Below, piece by piece: positions 31,418 through 41,014 of a DNA stretch of 64,000 nucleotides. Source of the stretch: an uncultured Marvinbryantia sp. (GTDB taxonomy: Bacteria; Bacillota; Clostridia; Lachnospirales; Lachnospiraceae). The notes below the pieces were generated by a model. The model was not told the DNA's origin. It saw only the letters and a list, made by a program, of their open reading frames with translations, and did not search any database. A program made the position numbers and the translations under genes. The stretch covers positions 1-64,000 of the forward strand of contig CALDMO010000042.1 of assembly GCA_937915375.1 (NCBI GenBank). The letters are read 5' to 3'. The number at the start of each line of letters is the position of its first letter. Position 1 is the first letter of the stretch.

Positions 31418-31981
31418 CTATACTTTTAAAGTCAGATTAATCTCTTCCTCTGCTTCAGCCTTAAAATCTTCCATTTTCAGGCGATTCACCGGCGGAAGAT
31501 CTGCCAACGACTGCACGCCGAAGCTGCGCAGAAATTCCTCTGTCGTTCCAAACAAAAGCGGTCTTCCGGGTGCGTCCAGACGTCCCACTTCTTTTACCAG
31601 ATTATATTCAATCAGTTTATTTACCGCATGATCACATTTCACACCGCGGATCTGCTCCAGTTCCAGTTTGGTGATCGGCTGCTTATACGCAATGATCGAA
31701 AGCGTCTCCAGCACAACATCTGTCAGCACTGCCTTTCGCGGCTGTTTAGCGATACGCACCAGATAATCAAACATTTCCGGCCTGGTACACATCTGAAATG
31801 CGCCGTCCAGTTCAACGATATGGATGCCGCGTTCCTCGCTGTCATATCGTTCCATCATACCATGTACCAGTCTGCGCGCACTCTCTGTATCCATTTCCAG
31901 TGCCTTTGCCAGTTTTTCCGCTTCCACCGCCTCTCCGCAGGCAAATAAAATCGCCTCAATCGCTGCTTCCTGTTCTCTCAT
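31418..31981 (-). CDS. scpB: Segregation and condensation protein B
   Basis: A 187-residue winged-helix protein (AAIEAILFACGEAVEAEKLAKAL, then YLVRIAKQPRKAVLTDVVLETLSIIAYKQPITKLELEQIRGV) that binds ScpA and the SMC ATPase for chromosome condensation. The ATG at 31981 follows GTGAGGAAAAAG; the longer reading to 32110 lies inside scpA. It is separated from scpA by 13 bases. Confidence 0.95.
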   Translation of the reverse strand: MREQEAAIEAILFACGEAVEAEKLAKALEMDTESARRLVHGMMERYDSEERGIHIVELDGAFQMCTRPEMFDYLVRIAKQPRKAVLTDVVLETLSIIAYKQPITKLELEQIRGVKCDHAVNKLIEYNLVKEVGRLDAPGRPLLFGTTEEFLRSFGVQSLADLPPVNRLKMEDFKAEAEEEINLTLKV

Positions 31982-31994
31982 CTTTTTCCTCACT

Positions 31995-32789
31995 TTACTC
32001 GTAACTGCCAAGACCTTCTGCCGCAGAACCTTCCGTCTGTACGGTGTCCTCCTTTGCAGTAATCTGAATATCTGCAAAAATTTCTTCCTGCCGGATCTCA
32101 ATTTTGCCAATTTTCATCAGTTCCAGAATCGTCAGAAACGTGATAATGACCTGCATCTTACTTCTCTGATTTTTCAGCAGACTGCGGAAACTGCATTTCG
32201 GATGACGCGCAATGTAGCGCTCCACGTATGTGATCGTCTCCTCCAGATTAACCTCTTCCTTTTCCACATTTCCGAACTTGCTGCGCACCGGATCCATTCT
32301 GGACTCCTGCCGCTTCATTACGTCCTGAAAAATAGCATTCAGATTAGCAAGTGTCACGCCTTCCAAAAGCGCCTGCGGATTTACCGGTTCTCGGTAAGCC
32401 AGCACTTCCTGAGGCATCGTCGGCTCTTTATATGCTGCCCTGGCTGCATCCTCCTGCCTATCGCGCAGTTCATAAGACATATATTTATAGAGCTTGTATT
32501 CCAAAAGTCGCTCTACCAGTTCCGCTCTCGGGTCGACTTTCTCGCCTTCCTCGTCCACCTCCACCGGAAGCAGCATGCGTGATTTGATATCCAGCAGCGT
32601 AGCCGCCATTACCAAAAATTCACTCATCACACCCATATCTGACGTTTCCAGCCCATGAATATATTCCATATACTGATTTGTGATCTCCACGATTGGGATA
32701 TCAAAAATACTGACTTTATTTTTATCGATCAAATGCAGGAGCAGATCTAACGGACCTTCAAATTCCTGCAGTTTTACGGATATTCCCAT
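31995..32789 (-). CDS. scpA: Segregation and condensation protein A
   Basis: Kleisin subunit of the SMC-ScpAB complex, 264 residues. The N-terminal kleisin signature VKLQEFEGPLDLLLHLIDKNKVSI contacts SMC, and a charged middle with the C-terminal winged helix (TFLTILELMKIGKIEIRQEEIFADI) contacts SMC heads and ScpB. The ATG at 32789 follows AGAGAGGAATTT. It sits between the phosphoesterase gene and scpB in one operon. Confidence 0.96.
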   Translation of the reverse strand: MGISVKLQEFEGPLDLLLHLIDKNKVSIFDIPIVEITNQYMEYIHGLETSDMGVMSEFLVMAATLLDIKSRMLLPVEVDEEGEKVDPRAELVERLLEYKLYKYMSYELRDRQEDAARAAYKEPTMPQEVLAYREPVNPQALLEGVTLANLNAIFQDVMKRQESRMDPVRSKFGNVEKEEVNLEETITYVERYIARHPKCSFRSLLKNQRSKMQVIITFLTILELMKIGKIEIRQEEIFADIQITAKEDTVQTEGSAAEGLGSYE

Positions 32790-32814
32790 AAATTCCTCTC
32801 TTTTAAGCACTGTC

Positions 32815-33618
32815 TCAATACAATTCCAGCAGCACAACCTCCGGCGGATTATTCAGACGAAACGCAATCGAATGACTGCCAAGCCCCGATGTCACCACCA
32901 TCCGGCTTTTGTACTTTTCAAACAATCCATAATCATATTTCGGAAACAGTCTCAGCTGCGGACTGATCACGCCGCCCGCAAACGGCAGCCGTACAGAACC
33001 GCCGTGCATATGACCGCCAAGCGTCAGATCTGCTCCCCACAGCGCATAACTTTCAAAGTAAATCGGATTATGCGCCAACAAAATATTAAATCTGTTCGCT
33101 TTCGGTTCACCGATCCGCGTTCGTATCTCTTCCGCCGTAATAAACTTCCGGCAGCGTTTTTGATAATACTTCATCGGCAGTTCCAGCCCAAAAACAGAGA
33201 TCCGGCATCCGCTGATCTCTATATCCGCCCTGTCATCTTCCAAATAACAAATTCCAGGCTTGGAAAGCCCGCGTCTTAAACGGTCATAAACGCCCGGATA
33301 CGCTTCCGGCCAGGCTTTTGTACGCTGTTCATGATTTCCATTGATACAGTAGACCGGACATTCACAGACCAATCTGCTCAAAAGCGCCAGCCCTATTTCC
33401 GACCGTACTTCTTTTTTCGGCTTTACCACAGTAAGATCCCCCACCGAAAATATCAGATCCGGATACTGATTGGCAATCAGATCCACCAATTTATGATTTC
33501 CCTCTCCGAATATCCGATTATGTAAATCCCCGATCATCGCAATCCGTATGGGACGCTCCGGTTTTCCCGCTGTCTCCGGTACCGGAATCCGATATTTTCT
33601 GACGTTTATTTTACTCAT
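32815..33618 (-). CDS. Metallophosphoesterase (YkuE-like)
   Basis: A 267-residue calcineurin-like phosphoesterase with the metal-binding blocks IAMIGDLHN, FSVGDLT, CINGNHE and GHMHGG. YkuE-like proteins are often membrane-linked, but no membrane segment or signal is visible here. The ATG at 33618 follows AGGGAGCG. It is the first gene of the scpAB operon behind a good promoter. The substrate is unknown. Confidence 0.9.
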   Translation of the reverse strand: MSKINVRKYRIPVPETAGKPERPIRIAMIGDLHNRIFGEGNHKLVDLIANQYPDLIFSVGDLTVVKPKKEVRSEIGLALLSRLVCECPVYCINGNHEQRTKAWPEAYPGVYDRLRRGLSKPGICYLEDDRADIEISGCRISVFGLELPMKYYQKRCRKFITAEEIRTRIGEPKANRFNILLAHNPIYFESYALWGADLTLGGHMHGGSVRLPFAGGVISPQLRLFPKYDYGLFEKYKSRMVVTSGLGSHSIAFRLNNPPEVVLLELY

Positions 33619-33675
33619 AAGCGCTCCCTGTGTCCTTTGGTGTTTCGCACGTTCCAAATTTCTGCATACTTATTT

Positions 33676-33704
33676 AGTATAATAAACTTTACACTGTTTG
33701 ACAA
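33676..33704 (-). promoter_or_regulatory. Promoter of the phosphoesterase-scpAB operon
   Basis: On the minus strand TTGTCA (33699-33704), 17-base spacer, TATACT (33676-33681). It lies about 60 bases before the phosphoesterase ATG. Confidence 0.8.
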
Positions 33705-33829
33705 CTGTAAAATTGAGATCGACGCTCAAAGCAACCTGTCTCGGCAATAGAATTTAAGCTTGTATATCTTGAGATTTTGGCCGAAACATGCGAAATCTCT
33801 CGCGGGACAGTACCATATGACCAGAGTTC

Positions 33830-35092
33830 TCACATACAGTACGCTTCCCATGCTCTTTTCAGATAAAACAGATATCCAGCCTTTTCCACATCCGCTGCAA
33901 ATAATATATCCACGCTGCCGATCTCTTTTCCATCCAGTACATAGAGCAGCTTTCCGGCCACATCCCCCTTTTTTACCGGTGCTTCCGCTACACTGTCAAG
34001 CTTCAGGCGGCGCTCGATTCCCTCCAGATTTTTTCCTTCCATATCCAAATACTGAAACTCTTTTTCGTAAGTACAAGTCACCTGCTCGGAAAGTCCCCGC
34101 TTTACCTTTAAAACCGGAAGCTTCGGCGGCTCGATATCCTTGTAGACGCGGCATTTCCCGAAACCGTAATTCAGCATCGCCGCCGCGTCGGCAAAACGCG
34201 TTTTTGAATCCGGTCCCGCCATGATCACACTGACCAGTCCGACATCGTTCCGCTCTGCCGTCGCAGAAACACAAAACAATGCCTTGCTGGTACTGCCTGT
34301 TTTCAATCCCGTACAGCCATCATAACTGCGCAGCAATTTATTTGTATTGGAAAGCCCAAATTCGCTGCTGCCTTTGTCTGTCACATGCGTGATCGACTCC
34401 ATCCAAATCGTTGTATAATCCGTCACCTGCGGATAGCGCATCATCAGATCACGGCTCATCAGCGCAATATCATATGCTGTCGTGTAATGATTATCTGAAT
34501 TTGTCAGACCACAGCAATCCTCAAAATGCGTATTGGTCATGCCAAGCTGTACCGCCTTTTCATTCATACGGCTGACAAATTCCTGCTCACTCCCCGCTAT
34601 GTATTCTGCCATCGCCACAGACGCATCATTCCCGGAAGAAACCAGGATACATTTGAGCATAGTATCGACCGTCTGCTTCTCCCCTTCTTCCAAAAATACC
34701 TGCGAACCGCCCATCGACTTTGCATGCGCGCTCGTCACCACTTCATCTTGCAGCGTAATCTGTCCTTTTTCCAATGCCTCAAAAATCAGCAGCGTCGTCA
34801 TAATTTTCGTCACGCTCGCCGGGCTCCGCCTCGTATGCGCGTCCTTTTCATAAAGAACCGTTCCTGTCGTCATCTCCATCAGAAGCGCCGAGGGCGAGTT
34901 CATCACAAACGCCGCGTCCGTATCTGTCTGTACTCCATTTTCGACCATCTCTGTGCTTTGTCCCGCGTTTTCTGTCTGCAGGCTGCCTTCGGTCTGCATC
35001 TCCTCAGCCTGTACCACAATCGCCTGTAAGAAAATCACCGCTGTCAAAAACAGCGCAGACAGCAGACGCTTCTGTTTCACCCAATGTTTCAT
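33830..35092 (-). CDS. dacF: D-alanyl-D-alanine carboxypeptidase (DacF type)
   Basis: A 420-residue low-molecular-weight PBP with a signal peptide (KRLLSALFLTAVIFLQAIVVQA). The active-site Ser-Lys motif is SVTK, followed by SGN and KTGS, then a C-terminal beta domain and an amphipathic end (LFYLKRAWEAYCM) that may lie on the membrane. A strong AGGAGG precedes the ATG. An acidic linker of about 30 residues separates the signal from the catalytic domain. Confidence 0.93.
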   Translation of the reverse strand: MKHWVKQKRLLSALFLTAVIFLQAIVVQAEEMQTEGSLQTENAGQSTEMVENGVQTDTDAAFVMNSPSALLMEMTTGTVLYEKDAHTRRSPASVTKIMTTLLIFEALEKGQITLQDEVVTSAHAKSMGGSQVFLEEGEKQTVDTMLKCILVSSGNDASVAMAEYIAGSEQEFVSRMNEKAVQLGMTNTHFEDCCGLTNSDNHYTTAYDIALMSRDLMMRYPQVTDYTTIWMESITHVTDKGSSEFGLSNTNKLLRSYDGCTGLKTGSTSKALFCVSATAERNDVGLVSVIMAGPDSKTRFADAAAMLNYGFGKCRVYKDIEPPKLPVLKVKRGLSEQVTCTYEKEFQYLDMEGKNLEGIERRLKLDSVAEAPVKKGDVAGKLLYVLDGKEIGSVDILFAADVEKAGYLFYLKRAWEAYCM

Positions 35093-35181
35093 AACATCCC
35101 TCCTGTATCATCATAGTACAGGATATGTCTTTCTTTCCGCTAATATGATTTTATTTAAGATAAAACATCTAATGTCATCAG

Positions 35182-35216
35182 AAAAGGCGGTGTCCACTGC
35201 CGGACGCCGCCTTTTT
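35182..35216. terminator. Terminator of pnp
   Basis: Stem GGCGGTGTCC (35186-35195) with GGACGCCGCC (35202-35211), one G-T pair, loop ACTGCC, with T runs on both strands. It follows the pnp stop and insulates dacF. Confidence 0.85.
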
Positions 35217-35232
35217 CATTACTGCCTCTGTT

Positions 35233-37320
35233 TTACTGCTCAATATCCTTCATGCTGAAGCTGATTCTGCCCATCTTATCTTTGCCAAGGCAAACCACCT
35301 TCACTACATCGCCAAGCTTCAGAACATCCTCTACCTTGTCGATGCGTTCTTTAGAGATTTTAGAAATGTGTACCATACCTTCTTTACCCGGTGCAAACTC
35401 TAAGAACGCGCCAAATTCTTTGATGCTGACTACCTTTCCGGTAAATACCTGGCCCGCCTCAAAATCCGTAGTGATGATACGGATCATATCCATCGCTTTT
35501 GCCATTTCCTCTTTATCTGTACCACAGATGGAAACAGCGCCGTCGTCTGTAATGTCAATCTTTACTCCGGTCTGCTCGATGATCGCATTGATCGTCTTTC
35601 CTCTCTGACCAACGACATCACCGATCTTCTGCGGATCAATGCTGATCTGAAGAATCTTCGGCGCATACTCATTTACGCTCATCCTCGGTTCGTCGATCGT
35701 CTTTGCCATCACTTCATCGAGAATATAGGTTCTTGCTTCTTTTGTTCTGGCGATCGCTTCCTCAATAATCGGACGAGTCAGTCCGTGAATCTTGATATCC
35801 ATCTGGATCGCTGTGATACCCTTATGCGTACCTGCCACCTTAAAGTCCATATCGCCAAAGAAATCTTCCAGCCCCTGAATATCTGTCAGAACAATGTAAT
35901 CGTCATCTGTTTCACCAGTCACCAGACCTGCGGAAATACCGGCAACCATCGCCTTGATCGGCACTCCTGCTGCCATCAGAGACATCGTAGACGCACAGAT
36001 ACTTGCCTGAGAAGTAGAACCATTCGATTCAAATGTCTCAGATACCGTACGGATCGCATACGGGAATTCTTCTTCGCTCGGCAGTACCGGAACAAGCGCA
36101 CGCTCTGCCAGCGCGCCATGACCGATTTCACGGCGTCCCGGACCTCTGGACGGTTTTGTCTCACCTACCGAGTAGCTCGGGAAATTGTAATGGTGCATAT
36201 AACGCTTGCTGGTCTCTGCCAGATCCAGACCATCGATCTTCTGTGCCTCAGAAAGCGGAGCCAGTGTTGTAATCGTACAGATCTGTGTCTGTCCTCTGGT
36301 GAACATTGCGGAACCATGTACACGCGGAATCAGATCTACTTCCGCTGCCAGCGGACGAATCTGGTTGATCGCGCGTCCGTCCGGGCGTTTATGATCTTTT
36401 AAAATCATCTTGCGGACGGTCTTTTTCTGATACTGATAAACAGCCTCGTCAATCAGACCCAGCCATTCTTCATTATCAGCGAATTTCTCTGCTAGCTTCT
36501 CTTTAATCACGCGGATGTTTTCTTCACGCACCTGTTTTTCATCAGTAAACACCGCTACTTCCATTTCTTCCGGAGTAACAACCCCACGGATTGCCGCAAA
36601 CAGTTCTTCTGGAACTGCGCAGCTGGTATAGCTGTGCTTCGGTTTACCGCACTCAGCAACGATCGTGTCGATAAACGCGATTACGTTCTGGTTTACCTCA
36701 TGTGCCGCAAAAATTGCTTCAATCATCTTGTCTTCCGGAATCTCGTTCGCTCCAGCTTCGATCATGATGACTTTTTCTCTGGTGGACGCCACAGTCAGCT
36801 GCAGATCAGAAACTGCCTTCTGCGCTGCATTCGGGTTGAATACAAATTCGCCATCAACCAAACCCACCTGTGTGGTAGCCGTCGGACCGTCAAACGGAAT
36901 ATCGGAAATTGCAGTCGCAATCGCGGAACCAAGCATTGCAGTCAATTCCGGCGCACAGTCCGGATCAACTGAGAGTACCAGGTTATTTAAAGTAACGTCA
37001 TTTCTGTAGTCCTTCGGAAACAGCGGACGCATCGGACGGTCGATTACGCGGGAAGTCAGGATCGCATTTTCAGATGCTTTTCCCTCTCTTTTATTGAAGC
37101 CGCCCGGAATTTTTCCAACCGAGTACATTTTCTCTTCGTATTCTACGCTGAGCGGGAAGAAATCAATCCCCTCACGCGGTTTTTCGGATGCGGTAGCGGT
37201 AGAAAGAACTACGGTGTCGCCATAGTGCATCAGCGCTGCACCGTTTGCCTGTTTGGCAACTCTGCCGACATCCACGCGCAGTGTTCTTCCGGCCAGTTCC
37301 ATTGAGTAAGTCTTGAACAT
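35233..37320 (-). CDS. pnp: Polyribonucleotide nucleotidyltransferase
   Basis: 3'-to-5' phosphorolytic exoribonuclease of 695 residues. Two RNase PH domains (about 1-220 and 310-540, the second with RGQTQICTITTLAP and GPGRREIGHG) flank a helical domain, then a KH domain (KIGDVVGQRGKTINAIIEQTGVKIDI) and an S1 domain (GQVFTGKVVSIKEFGAFLEFAPGKEGMVHIS). The ATG at 37320 follows AAAAGGAGAAAATT. It follows rpsO, the classical arrangement. Confidence 0.98.
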   Translation of the reverse strand: MFKTYSMELAGRTLRVDVGRVAKQANGAALMHYGDTVVLSTATASEKPREGIDFFPLSVEYEEKMYSVGKIPGGFNKREGKASENAILTSRVIDRPMRPLFPKDYRNDVTLNNLVLSVDPDCAPELTAMLGSAIATAISDIPFDGPTATTQVGLVDGEFVFNPNAAQKAVSDLQLTVASTREKVIMIEAGANEIPEDKMIEAIFAAHEVNQNVIAFIDTIVAECGKPKHSYTSCAVPEELFAAIRGVVTPEEMEVAVFTDEKQVREENIRVIKEKLAEKFADNEEWLGLIDEAVYQYQKKTVRKMILKDHKRPDGRAINQIRPLAAEVDLIPRVHGSAMFTRGQTQICTITTLAPLSEAQKIDGLDLAETSKRYMHHYNFPSYSVGETKPSRGPGRREIGHGALAERALVPVLPSEEEFPYAIRTVSETFESNGSTSQASICASTMSLMAAGVPIKAMVAGISAGLVTGETDDDYIVLTDIQGLEDFFGDMDFKVAGTHKGITAIQMDIKIHGLTRPIIEEAIARTKEARTYILDEVMAKTIDEPRMSVNEYAPKILQISIDPQKIGDVVGQRGKTINAIIEQTGVKIDITDDGAVSICGTDKEEMAKAMDMIRIITTDFEAGQVFTGKVVSIKEFGAFLEFAPGKEGMVHISKISKERIDKVEDVLKLGDVVKVVCLGKDKMGRISFSMKDIEQ

Positions 37321-37430
37321 AATTTTCTCCTTTTCTTTTGACGGCATATGCATCCGAAACAACTGAAAAACAAACCGCGTCGATTTGCTTTTCAGTGGTC
37401 TCGGCTTCCATGCCGCTGATAACTAAACAC

Positions 37431-37453
37431 AAGGGACGGTAAAACCGTCCCTT
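37431..37453 (-). other. rpsO-pnp intergenic hairpin
   Basis: Perfect 10-base stem AAGGGACGGT (37431-37440) with ACCGTCCCTT (37444-37453), a three-base loop, just after the rpsO stop. The T tail is poor (GTGTTT). It may be a leaky terminator or, as in E. coli, the processing site that controls pnp expression. Confidence 0.6.
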
Positions 37454-37462
37454 CTGCATTCC

Positions 37463-37729
37463 TTATTTTCTGATTCCCAGTTTTTCGATCAAAGTACGGT
37501 ATCCTTCGATATCAGTTTTCTTTAAGTATGCCAGCAGACCACGTCTCTGACCTACCATTTTCAGAAGACCTCTTCTGGAATGATGATCCTTCGGATGATC
37601 TTTCAGGTGAGCAGTCAGCTCCTGAATTCTTGCTGTTAAAACTGCGATCTGTACTTCCGGTGAACCGGTATCGCCTTCTTTGCGGCCATATTCCGCAATA
37701 ATAGCCTGTTTCTTTTCTTTTGCGATCAT
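37463..37729 (-). CDS. rpsO: 30S ribosomal protein S15
   Basis: An 88-residue primary rRNA-binding protein (DTGSPEVQIAVLTARIQELTAHLKDHPKDHHSRRGLLKMVGQRRGLL). It has full length and conserved sequence, with AAGGAGG before the ATG. It has its own promoter and a leader of about 75 bases that could allow autoregulation. Confidence 0.99.
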   Translation of the reverse strand: MIAKEKKQAIIAEYGRKEGDTGSPEVQIAVLTARIQELTAHLKDHPKDHHSRRGLLKMVGQRRGLLAYLKKTDIEGYRTLIEKLGIRK

Positions 37730-37820
37730 GATTGATCCTCCTTTTTTATATTATCGCCGGACACTAAGAAACGGTCGGAGTGATCCAGTCTCTGAGTATC
37801 GGCTGAACTCATACTTTTTC

Positions 37821-37849
37821 AATATAGCATACTGTCCGATTTCCGTCAA
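37821..37849 (-). promoter_or_regulatory. Promoter of rpsO-pnp
   Basis: On the minus strand TTGACG (37844-37849), 17-base spacer, TATATT (37821-37826). The transcript would begin near 37814 with an 85-base leader. Confidence 0.8.
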
Positions 37850-37857
37850 CTGTTAGT

Positions 37858-38766
37858 TTACAGAAATTCATGCTTCCCGAAATAATCTTTCCCATAAGCA
37901 ATATCCCGATGCATCTGTTCTTTCAAGGCCTCCAGTCCATCAAATTTCTGTTCCGGACGTTCAAACGCATACAGCTGCACCGCAATGATCTGTCCATAAA
38001 GATCTCCGTCAAAGTCAAACAAATAGGTCTCCACGCCGCGGAAGTATTCACCGACTGTCGGTTTATAGCCGATATTGGTAATTCCCGGATGCGGCTTTCC
38101 TTCAATGCGCGTGCAGGTAGCGTAGACGCCGTTCGGCGGCAGAAGTTTTCCTGCCGACGGAATCAGATTTGTGGTCGGCATTCCCAGTGTACGGCCGATT
38201 TTTCGGCCATGCAGAACCTCTCCCCGCACCGTATACGGATAACCGAGAAGTGTCTGCACCAGTTCCATGTCGCCGCGTCCCAGTGCTTCTTTAATATAGG
38301 TACTGCTGATTTCACGGCCTTCATACTGTTCTTTCGGGACAATATCCAGTTCATATCCAAGCTCCGGCTGCAGTTTTTTCAGCAGTTCACAATCTCCTTT
38401 GCGCTGATAACCAAAACGAAAATCACTGCCGACCGCGATATATCTCGCACGCAGGCGTTTTACCAATACCTCGCGGACAAATCGCTCCGGTTCCATATGA
38501 GAAATCTGCGGCAAAAACGGACAGTCCAACCACCAGTTTACTCCCATGGCTTCTAAAAAACGTTTCTTTTCTCCTTTTGTCAAAAGCGCCTTTGCTTTCG
38601 GATCCGGCCAGATCGTCACAACAACACTCTCCAGTCCCTGCGCTTTTTTTTCACAGATACTGCGCACCAGCTTCTGATGCCCGCGGTGAAGTCCGTCAAA
38701 TTTCCCCAAGGTCACCGCCGTATCACGGTCCATATGATATTCCATTAAACCTTCTATATAGTTCAT
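37858..38766 (-). CDS. ribF: Bifunctional riboflavin kinase / FAD synthetase
   Basis: Makes FMN and FAD from riboflavin. The 302-residue protein has the N-terminal nucleotidyltransferase motif LGKFDGLHRGHQKLV and ISSTYIKEAL, and the C-terminal riboflavin kinase domain (RTLGMPTTNL, GVYAT, GVETYLFDFDGDLYG). Its ATG lies 4 bases after the truB stop. Confidence 0.97.
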   Translation of the reverse strand: MNYIEGLMEYHMDRDTAVTLGKFDGLHRGHQKLVRSICEKKAQGLESVVVTIWPDPKAKALLTKGEKKRFLEAMGVNWWLDCPFLPQISHMEPERFVREVLVKRLRARYIAVGSDFRFGYQRKGDCELLKKLQPELGYELDIVPKEQYEGREISSTYIKEALGRGDMELVQTLLGYPYTVRGEVLHGRKIGRTLGMPTTNLIPSAGKLLPPNGVYATCTRIEGKPHPGITNIGYKPTVGEYFRGVETYLFDFDGDLYGQIIAVQLYAFERPEQKFDGLEALKEQMHRDIAYGKDYFGKHEFL

Positions 38767-38770
38767 CCTT

Positions 38771-39661
38771 CTACTCCAAAAACATCTTTACCGGCCAAAA
38801 ACCGTTTTTCTCTTTTCGGCACTCATATAAACCGCAGAACTTTTCTTTTGAGTCACGCATACGCACCCGATCGGTACGGACCGCTTCTGACAACTGGTTC
38901 AAAAATACCGGATTGCCGTTATAAAGCATTTTGTCAAATTCCGGTTTTGTCCGGCAGACCGGCGTGTCCGCAAACATCTGTTCCACCGGAATCACAGCCT
39001 CTTCTATACGCATTTCTTTTGCAAGACCTTCAATCTGCGTCAGTGTAAGACTTTCGCCCAGTACAAACGGTCCAGCCTTGATACGCAGAAGCTGTTCCAT
39101 ACAGCCGCCGCAGCCCAGAACCGTTCCGATATCATGACAAAGAGTACGGATATACGTCCCCTTTGAGCAGGAGACTGTCATCGTCACGCGCGGCAGTTCA
39201 ATCTTTTCAATCTCAATTTCATAGATCGTTACTTTTCTGGCTGCGCGCTCCACGGTTTTGCCCTCCCGCGCCAGTTCATAAAGCTTTTTGCCGTTCACTT
39301 TCAAAGCAGAGTACATCGGCGGCACCTGATCGTATTCACCGACAAACTGCAGCACCGCATCCCGTACCTGCGTTTCCGTCACTGTCACCTCCGACGTCTG
39401 CAGCACCGCGCCGCTGACATCCTGTGTATCAGTCACCTGCCCCAAAAGCAGAACTGCGCGGTATGCCTTATCCCTGTCTGTCAGCATATCGCACAGCTTC
39501 GTTCCATTTCCAAGGCACACCGGCAGTACGCCCTCCGCATCCGGGTCGAGCGTACCGGTATGACCGATCTTTTTCTGACGGAGAATTCCCCGCAGCTTCG
39601 CCACTACGTCGTGCGAGGTAAAACCTTTTTCTTTATATATATTCAGAATCCCGTTTATCAT
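38771..39661 (-). CDS. truB: tRNA pseudouridine(55) synthase
   Basis: Isomerises U55 in the T loop of tRNAs. A 296-residue protein with N-terminal GILNIYKEKGFTSHDVVAKLR, catalytic Asp in GHTGTLDPDAEGVLPV, and KGTYIRTLCHDIG. The start overlaps the nrnA stop as ATGA, and the stop is 4 bases before ribF. Confidence 0.97.
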   Translation of the reverse strand: MINGILNIYKEKGFTSHDVVAKLRGILRQKKIGHTGTLDPDAEGVLPVCLGNGTKLCDMLTDRDKAYRAVLLLGQVTDTQDVSGAVLQTSEVTVTETQVRDAVLQFVGEYDQVPPMYSALKVNGKKLYELAREGKTVERAARKVTIYEIEIEKIELPRVTMTVSCSKGTYIRTLCHDIGTVLGCGGCMEQLLRIKAGPFVLGESLTLTQIEGLAKEMRIEEAVIPVEQMFADTPVCRTKPEFDKMLYNGNPVFLNQLSEAVRTDRVRMRDSKEKFCGLYECRKEKNGFWPVKMFLE

Positions 39662-40644
39662 TTTTCATCCGCCGCTTTCATCTGCTTTTCAATATATTTC
39701 GTCAGATTGTTTACCACATCATAAAAAGAGCCCTGCATCGTACAGCCTGCCGCGCGTACATGTCCGCCGCCGCCGAAAAGCTTTGCGATTGCGCTGACAT
39801 CAACGATTGATTTAGAGCGCATGCTCACCTTATATTCATGGTTTCCGATTTCATACAGAAACATAGCAACCTCCACGCCCTTTGTCAAACGCAGCTGACT
39901 GACAATGCCGTCCAGATCTTTCGATGTAATACCGTAAAAATCCATATCCTTCATCCGAATAGAACTGATAATGCATTTTCGATCAAGCACCATAATGCTC
40001 TCCAAAAGCGCGCGTCCGAGGATCTGATTCTGTACGTAGGTCTTTTCCATATATGTAACATCCACAATTTCACTGGAACGTATCCCTTTTCTGAGCAGCT
40101 CCGCCGCCGTCATATGCGTCTCAGGCGAAGTGCAGGAATACTGGAAAATTCCGGTATCATGCACGATTCCCATGTAAAGCGCTTCCGCCGCCTCTCTGGA
40201 AATCTTCTCTGTCTCCATCGCGCGATAAACCAGCTCAGAAGTCGAACTGATCTGCGGATCAATATAATTCACATCCGCAAATCCACAGTTGCTGATATGA
40301 TGATCATAACAAAGTGTCCTCTTTGCACTGTCAAAATATTTTGCAGCTGCTCCGAGACGTTCTTTATCGCCACAGTCAAGGGCAATAAACAGATCATACT
40401 GCCGCTCCTGCGTACAGTCATGCAAAATATCCTGCGTGCCGCTCAGCAAAAAATAGCTCTCTGGAATTTCTTCCAGATAAACATCCACCTTTTCCAGTTC
40501 CGGAAAGTTTTCTTTCAGATAAAGTGAAAGTCCTACGCAGGAACCGACACAGTCGCCGTCCGGCCGGATATGGCCGGAAATAGCAACCGTTTTTATTCCC
40601 TGAATCTCTTCTTTAATCTTCCTCAATACTATCAATCCCTTCAT
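39658..40644 (-). CDS. nrnA: DHH/DHHA1 oligoribonuclease / pAp phosphatase
   Basis: Degrades nanoRNA and removes the 3' phosphate from pAp. It carries DHH motifs SGHIRPDGDCVGS, ALDCGD and YDHHISN, and the C-terminal DHHA1 block GGGGHVRAAG. The start is uncertain: ATG at 40644 has a weak site, while TTG at 40626 follows GAAGGGA and gives a more typical N-terminus. Either start lies inside the end of rbfA. Confidence 0.92.
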   Translation of the reverse strand: MKGLIVLRKIKEEIQGIKTVAISGHIRPDGDCVGSCVGLSLYLKENFPELEKVDVYLEEIPESYFLLSGTQDILHDCTQERQYDLFIALDCGDKERLGAAAKYFDSAKRTLCYDHHISNCGFADVNYIDPQISSTSELVYRAMETEKISREAAEALYMGIVHDTGIFQYSCTSPETHMTAAELLRKGIRSSEIVDVTYMEKTYVQNQILGRALLESIMVLDRKCIISSIRMKDMDFYGITSKDLDGIVSQLRLTKGVEVAMFLYEIGNHEYKVSMRSKSIVDVSAIAKLFGGGGHVRAAGCTMQGSFYDVVNNLTKYIEKQMKAADEK

Positions 40645-41005
40645 TTTCCACTGCGTCCACATGATTCTCGCGAATCAGTTTTGACATATGAACACCATAT
40701 TCAATCGACTGGTCTAAAATGAATCTGATTTCCGGGGTATTGCGCAAATTCAGATTGCGCGCCAACTGACGGCGGATAAACCCGACCGCACTTTTCAAAC
40801 CCTCCAGCGTGTTTTTCTGGGCTTCCTCATCACCCAGAACGCTGATATATGCCTTACACGTTTTCAAATCCGGCGCAACTTCTGTCATCACCACCGAGGT
40901 GAGCGGATGGATACGCGGATCCTTAATCTCACCACGGATAATATTAGACAGTTCACGCTGCACTTCACTGTTGACACGTGTGTTTTTAATACTGTTTTTT
41001 CTCAT
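40613..41005 (-). CDS. rbfA: 30S ribosome-binding factor A
   Basis: A 130-residue KH-like factor for 16S rRNA maturation and cold adaptation (RVNSEVQRELSNIIRGEIKDPRIHPLTSVVMTEVAPDLKTCKAYIS). It has normal length, with an acidic tail that overlaps nrnA. It lies 9 bases after infB. Confidence 0.97.
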   Translation of the reverse strand: MRKNSIKNTRVNSEVQRELSNIIRGEIKDPRIHPLTSVVMTEVAPDLKTCKAYISVLGDEEAQKNTLEGLKSAVGFIRRQLARNLNLRNTPEIRFILDQSIEYGVHMSKLIRENHVDAVENEGIDSIEED

Positions 41006-41014
41006 ACTCTACCT

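Noticed and set aside
33705..33829. Inverted fragments around the dacF and phosphoesterase gap
   Set aside because: Only short imperfect complementarity and no T tail; no convincing terminator or repeat.
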